Shown here: positions 55,103 through 63,519 of the stretch, piece by piece
Numbering within the stretch: the stretch's first letter is position 1
How the letters are laid out: every line of letters begins with the position of its first letter
Origin: Fischerella sp. PCC 9605
GTDB taxonomy: Bacteria > Cyanobacteriota > Cyanobacteriia > Cyanobacteriales > Nostocaceae
DNA length: 64,000 bases
Direction: 5' to 3'
Assembly: GCF_000517105.1 (NCBI RefSeq)
Contig: NZ_KI912151.1
Coordinates: 381,799 to 445,798, forward strand
Made by a program: the position numbers and the translations under genes
The notes under the pieces: model-generated
The model's database searches: none
What the model was told of the DNA's origin: nothing
The model's input: only the letters and a program-made list of their open reading frames with translations

Positions 55103-55363
55103 TTAATTAAGTAAAGCATCATAGTCATCGTGAGAGCCAATCCAGAACCAGTAATAATCGTCACCCTTATTTAGTGCCAATGCTCGGTAGCCTCCCGTAA
55201 TTAGAGCAGACCAAAGATTCTTACCAACTTTCTTAAAATGGAGGGATGGGTGAGATTGGTTTTCTTTCCAAAGCTGGTATGCTTTTCGAGCCTGTTCTTT
55301 TATTTCCGGAGACAAAACTGCATAAGCTTGCCAAAAATCAGGTGTCGTAAAGGACTTCATCAA
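55103..55363 (-). CDS. RelE/ParE-type toxin
   Basis: The 86-residue protein follows the HigB/RelE pattern, with a helical N-terminus (TPDFWQAYAVLSPEIKEQARKAYQLW), then HPSLHFKKVGKNLWSALITGGYRALA, and a terminal WIGSHDDYD. Toxins of this type cleave mRNA at the ribosome. It overlaps the upstream antitoxin by 26 bases, the usual operon form in which the antitoxin is made first. Confidence 0.8.
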   Translation of the reverse strand: MMKSFTTPDFWQAYAVLSPEIKEQARKAYQLWKENQSHPSLHFKKVGKNLWSALITGGYRALALNKGDDYYWFWIGSHDDYDALLN

Positions 55364-55559
55364 GATCTCTCACGTTATTTGCTGCAATGTCAGCCTCTGC
55401 TTTAGCAATCAAGTGATCCAATTTACCAGATTCTAAATCCGCTTCTATTTGCCGATCCCATGTTTCATCCAGGTATGTCTGAAGCCATACAGCAAGTTGG
55501 CGAATTTCACCTTCTGGTAGTTTTTTAATGGCTGCTTCGATTTCTGTCAGGGTAGACAT
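55338..55559 (-). CDS. Antitoxin paired with the RelE/ParE-type toxin
   Basis: A 73-residue acidic helical protein (EIEAAIKKLPEGEIRQLAVWLQTYLDETWDRQIEADLESG) of the type often annotated as an addiction-module component. It should neutralise the overlapping toxin and repress the shared promoter. The pairing is inferred from position and overlap. Confidence 0.75.
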   Translation of the reverse strand: MSTLTEIEAAIKKLPEGEIRQLAVWLQTYLDETWDRQIEADLESGKLDHLIAKAEADIAANNVRDLDEVLYDT

Positions 55560-55601
55560 AGAGAAAATAACGTTTTTTCTGGAAGTACTTCTATTGTTAG
55601 T

Positions 55602-55760
55602 TTACTTTACGGTTCCAAATTGGGGCTGAGTACATGTTTCGGCAGCTTTCGTGAAACTTGCGCAACTCTCCACTTTTTGTGCAAGGCTGTTTTTGACTGC
55701 TATCTCATCCGCGAATAGAGCAATACTAATGTTAGTATCCAGCAAGTATCTACCACTCAT
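55602..55760 (-). pseudogene. Truncated PIN-domain (VapC-type) toxin
   Basis: MSGRYLLDTNISIALFADE is the first strand of a PIN domain, with the first catalytic Asp. After VESCASF the sequence loses similarity and stops, leaving about 52 residues instead of about 130, without the other catalytic acids. It overlaps the upstream antitoxin, as an intact vapBC pair would. Confidence 0.72.
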
Positions 55761-55977
55761 TGATGTCAATCTGTTCGCAGTCTTTTTCAATTGCTTCGCG
55801 TATCAATTGTATGTCGTCTGGTGGTATAACACCCGCAAAACGTATCAGTTGACAACCTGGAACACCTTGAATTTTTGTACCTGCCAAAGTACGTGCAAAT
55901 TCAAGCACCTGCGACTGCAAATCTTCGGGCATAACTTTCAGTTGTTCAATCACCTTGTCAAGGATAGATGTATTCAT
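55750..55977 (-). CDS. VapB/DUF2281-like antitoxin (orphaned)
   Basis: A 75-residue protein, ILDKVIEQLKVMPEDLQSQVLEFARTL at its start, a pattern typical of DUF2281-type antitoxins that precede PIN toxins. The C-terminus holds IPPDDIQLIREAIEKDCEQIDINEW, the part that usually blocks the toxin. Its partner toxin is truncated, so it may now be an orphan. Confidence 0.72.
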   Translation of the reverse strand: MNTSILDKVIEQLKVMPEDLQSQVLEFARTLAGTKIQGVPGCQLIRFAGVIPPDDIQLIREAIEKDCEQIDINEW

Positions 55978-56060
55978 CTCGCTCTCCTGCCCTATTTCCT
56001 GAACTTATTCTAGTAGTTTGCCATAAAGATTTTGACAGGTTAATGGGCAATACAGTTGGT

Positions 56061-56165
56061 GCTAGTACTCTTAGTGTCTTGGTGGTTTCAAGATGATCTT
56101 TTTCACCACAAAGACACCAAGACACCAAGACAAACCTATCAAAATCAATTTGGTTGAGTACTAGC
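56061..56165. repeat. 105-bp palindromic element with GCTAGTACTC arms
   Basis: GCTAGTACTC (56061-56070) and GAGTACTAGC (56156-56165) are perfect inverted arms. The inside has TGTCTTGGTGG near the left and complementary CCACAAAGACACCAAGACACC near the right. Probably a non-autonomous mobile element in the toxin-antitoxin/recR gap. Confidence 0.7.
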
Positions 56166-56358
56166 TGGGCTAAGGTTAGCAGTGGATCTTATCTGCACAT
56201 TAATAAAAATGCGATCGCATTTATATATAACCATGAAATTGTTGCCAAACCAAGGGATAAAGCGGTCTAACTCACTTCATATGGATAGTTCACATGACCA
56301 ACCCAAAATCCTGCAAGAATGCCATCATAGTTAAGGTGAACATACTGGAGATAAAGCC

Positions 56359-56955
56359 ACGGTTTACGCACGTCCTTTAGCACGGTTAATTGAGCAACTG
56401 CAACGCTTACCGGGAGTTGGCCCGAAAACTGCCCAGAGACTAGCGCTGCATATTTTGAAACGTCCAGAAGCAGAAGTAGAAGCTTTGGCACAAGCGCTGA
56501 TAGAAGCCAAAAAACAAATAGGCGTGTGCAAAGAGTGCTTTCACCTTTCTGCGGAACCTGTATGTGAAATCTGCCGCAACCCCAGCCGTGATAACAATAC
56601 TATTTGTATAGTGGCGGATTCTCGTGATGTCATCGCCTTGGAAAAAACCAAAGAGTACAAAGGCAAGTATCATGTTCTGGGTGGAGTGATTTCTCCGATA
56701 GATGGCATAGGCCCAGAACAGTTGACTATCCAAGCTTTGGTGCGGCGAGTGAGTCAGCAACAGCCCAAAGAAGTTATCTTGGCAATTAGTCCGAGTGTGG
56801 AAGGGGAGACGACAACACTTTATGTTGGTCAGCTACTAAAGCCATTTACGAAGGTGACGCGAATTGCCTTTGGTTTGCCTGTGGGTGGTGATTTAGAATA
56901 CGCTGACGAGGTGACGCTGGCACGAGCTTTGGAAGGACGCCGAGAGTTGGATTAG
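56359..56955 (+). CDS. recR: Recombination mediator RecR, start codon is ACG
   Basis: RecR acts with RecF and RecO to load RecA on single-stranded gaps. Complete domains are readable: HhH region [29 protein letters not shown], a C4 zinc finger ([16 protein letters not shown]), and the Toprim domain ([27 protein letters not shown]). Full length is 198 residues. The codon where ATG should be, next to VYARPL, is ACG (56359-56361), 8 bases after a good GGAG. No ATG, GTG or TTG lies between the preceding in-frame stop (56332) and residue 33. The next ATG (56455) would omit the HhH region. Confidence 0.85.
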   Translation, partial: TVYARPLARLIEQLQRLPGVGPKTAQRLALHILKRPEAEVEALAQALIEAKKQIGVCKECFHLSAEPVCEICRNPSRDNNTICIVADSRDVIALEKTKEYKGKYHVLGGVISPIDGIGPEQLTIQALVRRVSQQQPKEVILAISPSVEGETTTLYVGQLLKPFTKVTRIAFGLPVGGDLEYADEVTLARALEGRRELD

Positions 56956-57077
56956 GTTGTGGTCATTAGTCAATAGTCATGGTTAAGGACTGGGGACTAA
57001 TGACTAAAATTATCTTTGTTACCAAATTTATACTGCGATCGCTAAGTAGGCGAACTTAATTAAACATAAAACCTATG

Positions 57078-57105
57078 GGGTGCGTTAGCTAGCGCTAACG
57101 CACCC
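57078..57105. repeat. GGGTGCGTTAGC hairpin
   Basis: A perfect 12-bp stem (57078-57089 with 57094-57105) and a four-base loop. Known as a dispersed hairpin type in cyanobacteria; it could also end recR transcripts, with a TTTTACGTTTTTT stretch shortly after (from 57110). Confidence 0.7.
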
Positions 57106-57243
57106 TACATTTTACGTTTTTTAAAAAAATAGAAAAATTAGCTGTTCATACAAAATATGCCATTAATAAAAAAATTGCGTAATTTAGGACTTTAAAACGG
57201 TAGTCATTATTAGACTCTTTTACTCTCAGCTTCTCAAAAGTGA

Positions 57244-58637
57244 ATGCTGCTGACAATTTCAACTACATATCAACCTGCAACAGACCTAGGCTACCTACTG
57301 CATAAACACCCTGACCGTTGCCATTCCTTTTCTCTTTCCTTCGGACAGGCACATGTTTTTTATCCAGAAGCAAATACACAGCGCGCTGTACTGCGGCGCT
57401 GCTATTAGAAGTTGACTCGGTGAAATTAGTGCGGGGACGCGGTACAAAGATTGAGCAATATGTGAGCGATCGCCCTTATGTTGCTTCTTCATTTTTAAGT
57501 GTGGCGATCGCACAAGTATTCAGTACTGCTCTTTCGGGTCGTTGCCAAGATAGACCAGAACTAGCACAAACTCCTATACCCCTAGTAGCAAGAGTATCTG
57601 TAATACCTTGTCGGGGTGGCGAAGAGTTTTTGCGGCAACTGTTTGAACCTTTAGGCTACTCAGTCCGCGCTCAAGGTCATCTTCTTGATGAGAATTTTCC
57701 AGACTGGGGGCACAGTCAATACTATACAGTCGAATTACATCATACCCTGCGGCTTTCTGACTTGTTAAGCCATCTCTACGTACTTATACCAGTACTAGAT
57801 GATGATAAACACTACTGGGTAGGTGACGAAGAAGTCGAAAAATTACTGCGTCATGGTGAAGGTTGGCTCAATAAGCATCCAGCCAGAGAACAAATTACCA
57901 AACGCTACCTCAAACGCCAAAGCCACCTGACTCGTGTCGCTTTGGCACAACTCACAGAGGAGGACAATCTCGATCCGGATCGGGTACAAGAAAAACATGC
58001 TCAAGAAGAAGCGGCGGTAGAAAAGCCGCTTAGCCTTAACCAGCACAGGTTAAACGCCGTAGTCGCCGCTTTGAAGCACCGCGCAGCAAAGCGAGTAATT
58101 GATTTAGGCTGCGGTCAGGGCAATCTGCTGAAAATACTGCTTAAAGACAGTTTTTTTGAGCAAATTACGGGTGTTGATGTTTCTTATCGCTTGTTAGAAG
58201 TTGCCAAAGAGAGATTAGATCGCCTGCGTTTACCTCGAAACCAATGGGATCGCCTGCAACTAATTCAAGGCGCACTCACTTATCAAGATAAACGTTTCAA
58301 TGGCTATGATGCAGCTACCGTGATTGAAGTAATTGAGCATCTTGACTTGCCGCGCTTGGAGGCGTTTGAGCGCGTATTATTCGAGTTTGCCCGTCCTAAA
58401 AATGCGATTGTCACCACACCGAACATTGAGTATAACGTCAAGTTTGAGAATTTACCCGCTGGAAAACTGCGCCATAAAGACCACCGCTTTGAATGGACGC
58501 GCCAAGAATTTCAAACATGGGCAATACGAGTAGCACAACGCTTTGGTTATAGCGTGGAATTTCAATCTATAGGAGAAGAAGATCCAGAAGTTGGTTCTCC
58601 AACACAGATGGGGATGTTCTATCAATTAGCAATTTAG
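57244..58637 (+). pseudogene. hen1: Hen1-type 3'-terminal RNA 2'-O-methyltransferase, split by a frameshift
   Basis: Bacterial Hen1 methylates the 2'-OH at the broken 3' end so that Pnkp-repaired RNA resists cleavage again. The N-terminal part is readable from ATG 57244 (MLLTISTTYQPATDLGYLL), and the rest from 57384 on in another frame (RCTAALLLEVDSVKLV). Removal of two bases from the GCGCGC run at 57381-57386 would join them into one protein of about 463 residues. The methyltransferase half has the SAM motif VIDLGCGQGNLL, EVIEHL and TPNIEYN with the His-rich metal-binding surroundings. Without the repair, the first frame stops at 57408 after 54 residues. Sequencing error remains possible. 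Confidence 0.82.
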
Positions 58638-58841
58638 TTTAGTTAATTTTATTGCTATTTTTCTTCAACAAACACAGATTAAGTGCATAAATCGGTTGCA
58701 ATTACACCCATTCATAATTTAGAAGGTCAATTCTTGAAAAAATAACTGATTTGAAAGAGGTGGGAGGTAACGAATGCGTAGACAGAAAGTGGCTTTTTAA
58801 ACAGTAGTGGCATATCGATTGGGACAGCTACTAACAACCAA

Positions 58842-58871
58842 TGTAGAGACGTGCCATGGCACGTCTCTACA
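58842..58871. repeat. 30-bp perfect palindrome, TGCCATGGCA core
   Basis: TGTAGAGACG, core TGCCATGGCA, CGTCTCTACA, fully symmetric. It is the intact form of the copy at 33676-33705. Confidence 0.85.
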
Positions 58872-58885
58872 ACCACTAACCCTTT

Positions 58886-58931
58886 GGGTTCGCCAGTCGC
58901 TCATGGGGGGAACCCCCAAGACCGCGCTGGC
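58886..58931. repeat. Dispersed palindrome with GCCAG/CTGGC and GGGGG/CCCCC arms
   Basis: GCCAGTCGCTCATGGGGGG is followed by AACCCCCAAGACCGCGCTGGC, giving a stem with a mismatched middle. It lies in the repeat-rich gap between hen1 and pnkp. Confidence 0.6.
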
Positions 58932-58957
58932 TCACCACTAACCACTAAATACTAACG

Positions 58958-61672
58958 ATGAAATTAACTATTCCCGAACTTTCTTTGGTTGTCCTTATCG
59001 GTGCTTCTGGTGCTGGGAAATCAACTTTTGCGGGCAAACACTTTCATCCGTTTGAGGTGCTGTCTTCAGATTTTTGTCGGGGATTAGTATCTGATGATGA
59101 AAATAGCCAGCCCGCCACCAAGGATGCCTTTGATGTGCTGCACTTCATTACTGCTAAACGCTTAGCAGCAGGGAAACTAACTGTTATCGATGCCACGAAC
59201 CTTCTGCCAGAAGACCGCAAAATATTTATTCAGCTAGCGCGACAGTACCATTTTTTCCCCGTAGCGATCGCTCTCAATTTACCAGAAGAACAATGTCACG
59301 AACGCAACCAACAACGCCCAGATCGTCAGTTTGGCCCCCATGTGGTGCGGCGTCACACCCAGTTTTTGCGGCGTTCCCTGCGGGGATTGGAAAGAGAAGG
59401 CTTTCGGTATGTCTACATTCTCAACTCTGTCGCAGAAATTGACACCGCAGAAATTGAGCGTCAACCCCTCTGGAATAACCGCAAATACGAACACGGTCCC
59501 TTTGATATCATTGGCGACATTCACGGCTGTTGCGACGAACTCGAAGAACTACTGAAAAAATTAGGCTATATCAAAGATAGGGAACTCTTAACTCTTAACA
59601 GGGAACAGGGGACAAGGGGACAAGGAGAAGGATTCTTCCTACTCCCCCACAGCCCCCAACCCCAGAGGGGACCCCTAGCCCCCACTCCCCCACTCCCCCC
59701 CTCTCCCACTCCCTCCCTCTGGGATGCTCCCACTTATTACCATCCCCAGGGACGCAAGGCCGTTTTTCTCGGTGATTTGGTAGACCGAGGACCGCGTATC
59801 CTCGATACGGTCAAAGTGGTGCGAAACATGGTCGCAGCGGGAACAGCTATTTGCGTTCCTGGTAATCACGAAAACAAGCTGTTGCGAAAATTACGGGGTA
59901 AAAATGTCAAGGTGAATCATGGCTTAGAGCAAACTTTAGCAGAAATTGAAGCTTTGCCAGAAGAGCTACGCGAACATTTCACCAAACAATTGAAAGGATT
60001 TCTGGATACTTTGGTGAGTCACTACGTCCTTGATGATGGCCGGCTAGTAGTTGCCCACGCTGGCATGAAGCAGGAGTATCAGGGACGAGGTTCGGCTCAA
60101 GTCCGGGAGTTTGCCTTATATGGCGAAACTACGGGCGAAATTGATGAATTTGGTTTACCCATCCGTTACAACTGGGCGGCAGAGTATCGAGGTGAGGCGA
60201 TGGTTGTCTACGGACACACGCCTGTACCGACTGCTGAATGGCTCAATAACACGATTAATATTGATACAGGTTGCGTATTTGGAGGCAAACTTACTGCCCT
60301 ACGCTATCCAGAAAAGGAACTGGTAAGCGTTCCTGCTGCCCGTATTTACAGCCAACCGGTGAAACCGATTGGGGGAGTAGATAAGGACACGGCTGTACAA
60401 ACGGTAATGACAGCCCAGCAGCAACTAGATGACGTACTGCACATTGACGACGTACTGGGAAAGCGGATCGTTAATACCCGCCTAGTACCAAATATCAAAA
60501 TTCGAGAAGAAAATGCGATCGCAGCTTTAGAAGTGATGAGCCGTTTTGCTGCCAACCCTAAATGGCTAATCTATCTGCCGCCCACTATGTCTCCAGTGGA
60601 AACATCCCAAGAACCAGGATATCTAGAACATCCCCAACAAGCTTTTGCTTACTACCACAACCAGGGAATTGCGGAAGTATTATGCGAAGAAAAGCACATG
60701 GGTTCGCGGGCTGTGGTGATTGTTTGCCGGGATGAAACAGCAGCCAGAAAGCGTTTTGGCGTTGTGAATGAAGGTATTGGTATCTGCTACACCCGTACTG
60801 GCAGAAGATTTTTTGATAACCCAGCCCTAGAAGCAGAACTGCTGGCGCGGTTAAATAGCGCCCTTTCTGGTAGTGGTTTTTGGGATAAATTTAATACCGA
60901 ATGGGTTTGTCTGGACTGCGAACTGATGCCTTGGTCTGCCAAAGCTCAAGGGCTGTTGCGAGAACAATATGCACCTGTTGGCGTAGCCTCAAGCTTTGCT
61001 CTTAGCAATGCTGTAACATTACTGGAGAAGGCAGACCGACGTGGCGTTGATGTCAGTACCCAACTGGGCAATTATCAACAACGAGCAGAAATGGCAAAGC
61101 AGTATGTTACTGCTTACCGCCGCTACTGCTGGCCAGTTAATGATATTTCTGACTACAAGCTTGCGCCTTTCCATATCTTGGCAACAGAAAAAGCCGTACA
61201 CACTGACAAAAACCATTATTGGCATATGGAGGAAGTGGCAAAAATTGCCCTACACGATCCAGACCTCCTATTAGCGACGGCATACAAAGTCATAGATTTA
61301 GCAGATCCTAGCAATCAAAAAGAGGCAGTGCGATGGTGGCAAGAACTAACCGCGATGGGAGGTGAAGGCATGGTAGTTAAACCGATGGAATTCATCGTCA
61401 AAGGTAGCCGGGGAATTCTACAACCTGCGGTGAAGTGTCGTGGACGAGAATATTTGCGAATTATCTACGGATTAGAGTACTCAGTACCTGAGAACCTGGA
61501 ACGTCTGCGCCGAAGGGGATTATCACTCAAGCGTTCTTTGGCAATGCGGGAGTTTGCTTTAGGCATTGAAGCGCTAGAATGTTTTGTCGCTAATGCACCT
61601 TTGCGCCGCGTGCATGAATGCGTTTTTGGGATTTTGGCACTAGAGAGTGAACCTGTAGATCCAAGGTTGTAA
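58958..61672 (+). CDS. pnkp: Polynucleotide kinase-phosphatase Pnkp (RNA repair)
   Basis: Bacterial Pnkp heals and seals broken RNA ends together with Hen1. Kinase domain 1-180 with Walker A GASGAGKST (15-23). Phosphatase domain of the calcineurin type with GDIHG (186-190), GDLVDRGP (272-279), GNHE and YGHTPV. Ligase-like adenylyltransferase domain in the C-terminal half with motif I around Lys579 (EEKHMGSRAV), CLDCELMPW, and VVKP/VKCRGREYLRI. A low-complexity stretch of about 50 residues (about 206-256) interrupts the phosphatase domain between GDIHG and GDLVDRG. Its partner hen1 lies upstream and is frameshifted. Confidence 0.92.
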   Translation: MKLTIPELSLVVLIGASGAGKSTFAGKHFHPFEVLSSDFCRGLVSDDENSQPATKDAFDVLHFITAKRLAAGKLTVIDATNLLPEDRKIFIQLARQYHFFPVAIALNLPEEQCHERNQQRPDRQFGPHVVRRHTQFLRRSLRGLEREGFRYVYILNSVAEIDTAEIERQPLWNNRKYEHGPFDIIGDIHGCCDELEELLKKLGYIKDRELLTLNREQGTRGQGEGFFLLPHSPQPQRGPLAPTPPLPPSPTPSLWDAPTYYHPQGRKAVFLGDLVDRGPRILDTVKVVRNMVAAGTAICVPGNHENKLLRKLRGKNVKVNHGLEQTLAEIEALPEELREHFTKQLKGFLDTLVSHYVLDDGRLVVAHAGMKQEYQGRGSAQVREFALYGETTGEIDEFGLPIRYNWAAEYRGEAMVVYGHTPVPTAEWLNNTINIDTGCVFGGKLTALRYPEKELVSVPAARIYSQPVKPIGGVDKDTAVQTVMTAQQQLDDVLHIDDVLGKRIVNTRLVPNIKIREENAIAALEVMSRFAANPKWLIYLPPTMSPVETSQEPGYLEHPQQAFAYYHNQGIAEVLCEEKHMGSRAVVIVCRDETAARKRFGVVNEGIGICYTRTGRRFFDNPALEAELLARLNSALSGSGFWDKFNTEWVCLDCELMPWSAKAQGLLREQYAPVGVASSFALSNAVTLLEKADRRGVDVSTQLGNYQQRAEMAKQYVTAYRRYCWPVNDISDYKLAPFHILATEKAVHTDKNHYWHMEEVAKIALHDPDLLLATAYKVIDLADPSNQKEAVRWWQELTAMGGEGMVVKPMEFIVKGSRGILQPAVKCRGREYLRIIYGLEYSVPENLERLRRRGLSLKRSLAMREFALGIEALECFVANAPLRRVHECVFGILALESEPVDPRL
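59582..59725 (+). repeat. In-frame repeat insertion inside the Pnkp phosphatase domain
   Basis: GGGAACAGGGGACAAGGGGACAA, then CCCCCACAGCCCCCAACC and CCCCCACTCCCCC units, coding for a Gly/Gln and then Pro/Ser-rich loop (about residues 209-256). It lies between two phosphatase motifs and keeps the frame. Confidence 0.72.
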
Positions 61673-61757
61673 GTAATATCAATTCTCCAAAAGACGGCTA
61701 CAGATGATGATGCACCGGACGCGGAGATGGATCGTTGCGAGGTTATAGAGAATTGGT

Positions 61758-61866
61758 ATTAGTACAACATTGCATAAGTTTGCGCGCGGAATTTCTGTAC
61801 CAAGACTCTGCGCCCCTTTGCGTTTTCCTTTGCTACAGGCGTGCGTTTCAAATCGCTACTCTTTTA
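61758..61866. repeat. Dispersed repeat, copy B (inverted relative to 18091-18193)
   Basis: ATTAGTACAACATTGCATAA at the left, then CTCTGCGCCCCTTTGCGTTT, match the reverse complement of 18091-18193 with scattered changes. It lies downstream of pnkp in a stretch without a gene (61673-61935). Confidence 0.75.
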
Positions 61867-61935
61867 CGCAATAGCGATCGCTACATTCGGAATCCTGTTG
61901 ATAGTCGGACACAAATTGGGCTAGCAAAGTGCCAT

Positions 61936-62304
61936 TCAGTTAGGCCCCATCATCTGCATAGGTGTAAGCATTGGTGTCATATCCACGGTAGTATTGGTAC
62001 TGTTACGGTTTTGTGTGCTTGGAGTCGGGAAGAGAGTGGAAGCAACTAAGGCCACTATTGCCATGAAGATAAAGCTTCCTAGCAGGCTAATAACGGCAGT
62101 GTAATTCTCCCGAGAAGCTTTACCCTCTTGCTGGTAGCGACTCTCGCCAACTATGTCGTCGAGTAAGTCATCATCAGGACAGTAGCCCGCTTTTGAATAT
62201 TCAACCTCGTCATTAACAGTGGGCAGATCAACTGAAGCACCTTGCTTGAGAACAAGCTTGTTGAGTTTAGCTGAGACGTTAGCTTGGTGAATGGTGAGTA
62301 TCAT
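61936..62304 (-). CDS. Hypothetical single-pass membrane protein
   Basis: A 122-residue protein with an acidic N-terminal half (CPDDDLLDDIVGE), one membrane helix (YTAVISLLGSFIFMAIVALVAST), and a Thr/Met/Pro-rich C-terminal tail. No family is recognised. The helix near the C-terminus suggests tail-type anchoring with the acidic half in the cytoplasm. Confidence 0.6.
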   Translation of the reverse strand: MILTIHQANVSAKLNKLVLKQGASVDLPTVNDEVEYSKAGYCPDDDLLDDIVGESRYQQEGKASRENYTAVISLLGSFIFMAIVALVASTLFPTPSTQNRNSTNTTVDMTPMLTPMQMMGPN

Positions 62305-62793
62305 TGTTGCTCCTCAATTAGTTGATTTCCCTTATTTAAATCACTGTTGAATTTGCCGATTCCACAAATTTTGCTGATTTCGCGAATAAAAACATAACAG
62401 CACTTGGAACAAAGTGCCATCAACCTTAGAACTGGATGATCCTAAGCACTCTCCAAATGAGTGTTTGGTTACATCGCTTTTCATCAGCATAACGGTAATA
62501 ATCGTCGTCGTTCTTTTGTTTTAAGTATTTCCGTAATAACTTTTCATTATCAAGGGCGGATCATTTCGTGGAATGGATCTAGAACACCGATTCAGTATTC
62601 AACCTAAAGGCTAAAAAACCACGTTTGTTCGTAGAGACGCGAAATTTCGCGTCTCTACAGCCAACGAAAAATTTGTTTTATATAGTATTTTTAGATAGCA
62701 AAAATAATTTAATATGGTATTAATACGTAAATAATTTCAGTTTTCATGCTTGCTGCGATCGCTCCATAATGAAATTAAGAAATATTAAGCAGC
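62305..62793. other. Gene-free region between divergent genes
   Basis: AT-rich, no credible gene. It contains the palindrome at 62631-62658 and presumably the promoters of the two flanking, divergent genes. Confidence 0.5.
62631..62658. repeat. Perfect palindrome, GTAGAGACG arms, CGAAATTTCG core
   Basis: GTAGAGACG, core CGAAATTTCG, CGTCTCTAC. The same element as 21735-21764. Confidence 0.85.
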
Positions 62794-63486
62794 ATGACTG
62801 TAATCAGGATGAGCAAAACTGCCCTGAATTTAATCGCAATTTCTGTCTTTGTGATGACCCTTTCCAGCCTACTGGGGCCATTGTTTAACTTATCGCCCAC
62901 TGTACCTGCACTTGCCACCTTCACAATTTTGGGAATAGCGACATTAGACGCTTTCAGCTTGCAAGGCAAAGGTGGAAACATACTTTTAGATTGGATAGCA
63001 GGATTTTCTCCCGAACACAGAGAACGCATTATCCATCACGAAGCTGGACACTTCCTTGTCGCCTATTTGTTAGGCATTCCTGTTGTCGGCTACACTCTCA
63101 GTGCTTGGGAAGCTTGGAGACAAAAGCAACCAGGACAAGGTGGCGTGAGTTTTGATGACGAGGAGTTAGCATCCCAACTAGAAAAGGGTACTCTCAGCGC
63201 CCAAATGCTAGATCGCTACTGCACTGTTTGGATGGCAGGTATTACTGCTGAAACTTTAGTGTATGAAAATGCCGAAGGTGGGGCAGATGATCAAACTAAA
63301 CTAGCAGGGGTTTTGAAAAGTTTGGGTTTTTCTGCGTTTGCTTGCGATCAAAAACAGCGATTTTGCGCCTTGCAAGCCAAAACCCTCTTGCAAGAAAATT
63401 GGTCGGTGTATCAAGCTTTAGTAGATGCCATGCGACAACGCGCTACAGTAGCAGAATGCATAAAAATGATGAATGAAAAATTATGA
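62794..63486 (+). CDS. M41-like (FtsH-type) zinc protease without AAA domain
   Basis: Two membrane helices at the N-terminus (ALNLIAISVFVMTLSSLLGPL and ALATFTILGIATLDAF) precede a peptidase region with the HEAGH zinc motif (82-86) and a downstream helix (DQTKLAGVLKSL) where a third ligand could lie. The AAA ATPase part of FtsH is absent, so it cannot unfold substrates by itself. Such short proteins occur in cyanobacteria and chloroplasts. The start may be ATG 62809 (MSKTALN). Confidence 0.8.
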   Translation: MTVIRMSKTALNLIAISVFVMTLSSLLGPLFNLSPTVPALATFTILGIATLDAFSLQGKGGNILLDWIAGFSPEHRERIIHHEAGHFLVAYLLGIPVVGYTLSAWEAWRQKQPGQGGVSFDDEELASQLEKGTLSAQMLDRYCTVWMAGITAETLVYENAEGGADDQTKLAGVLKSLGFSAFACDQKQRFCALQAKTLLQENWSVYQALVDAMRQRATVAECIKMMNEKL

Positions 63487-63519
63487 ATTATGAAATTATT
63501 TATTATGCATAATTCATCA

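Noticed and set aside
61735-62049. 104-codon frame downstream of pnkp
   Set aside because: It runs through dispersed repeat copy B and overlaps the better-supported minus-strand gene at 61936-62304.
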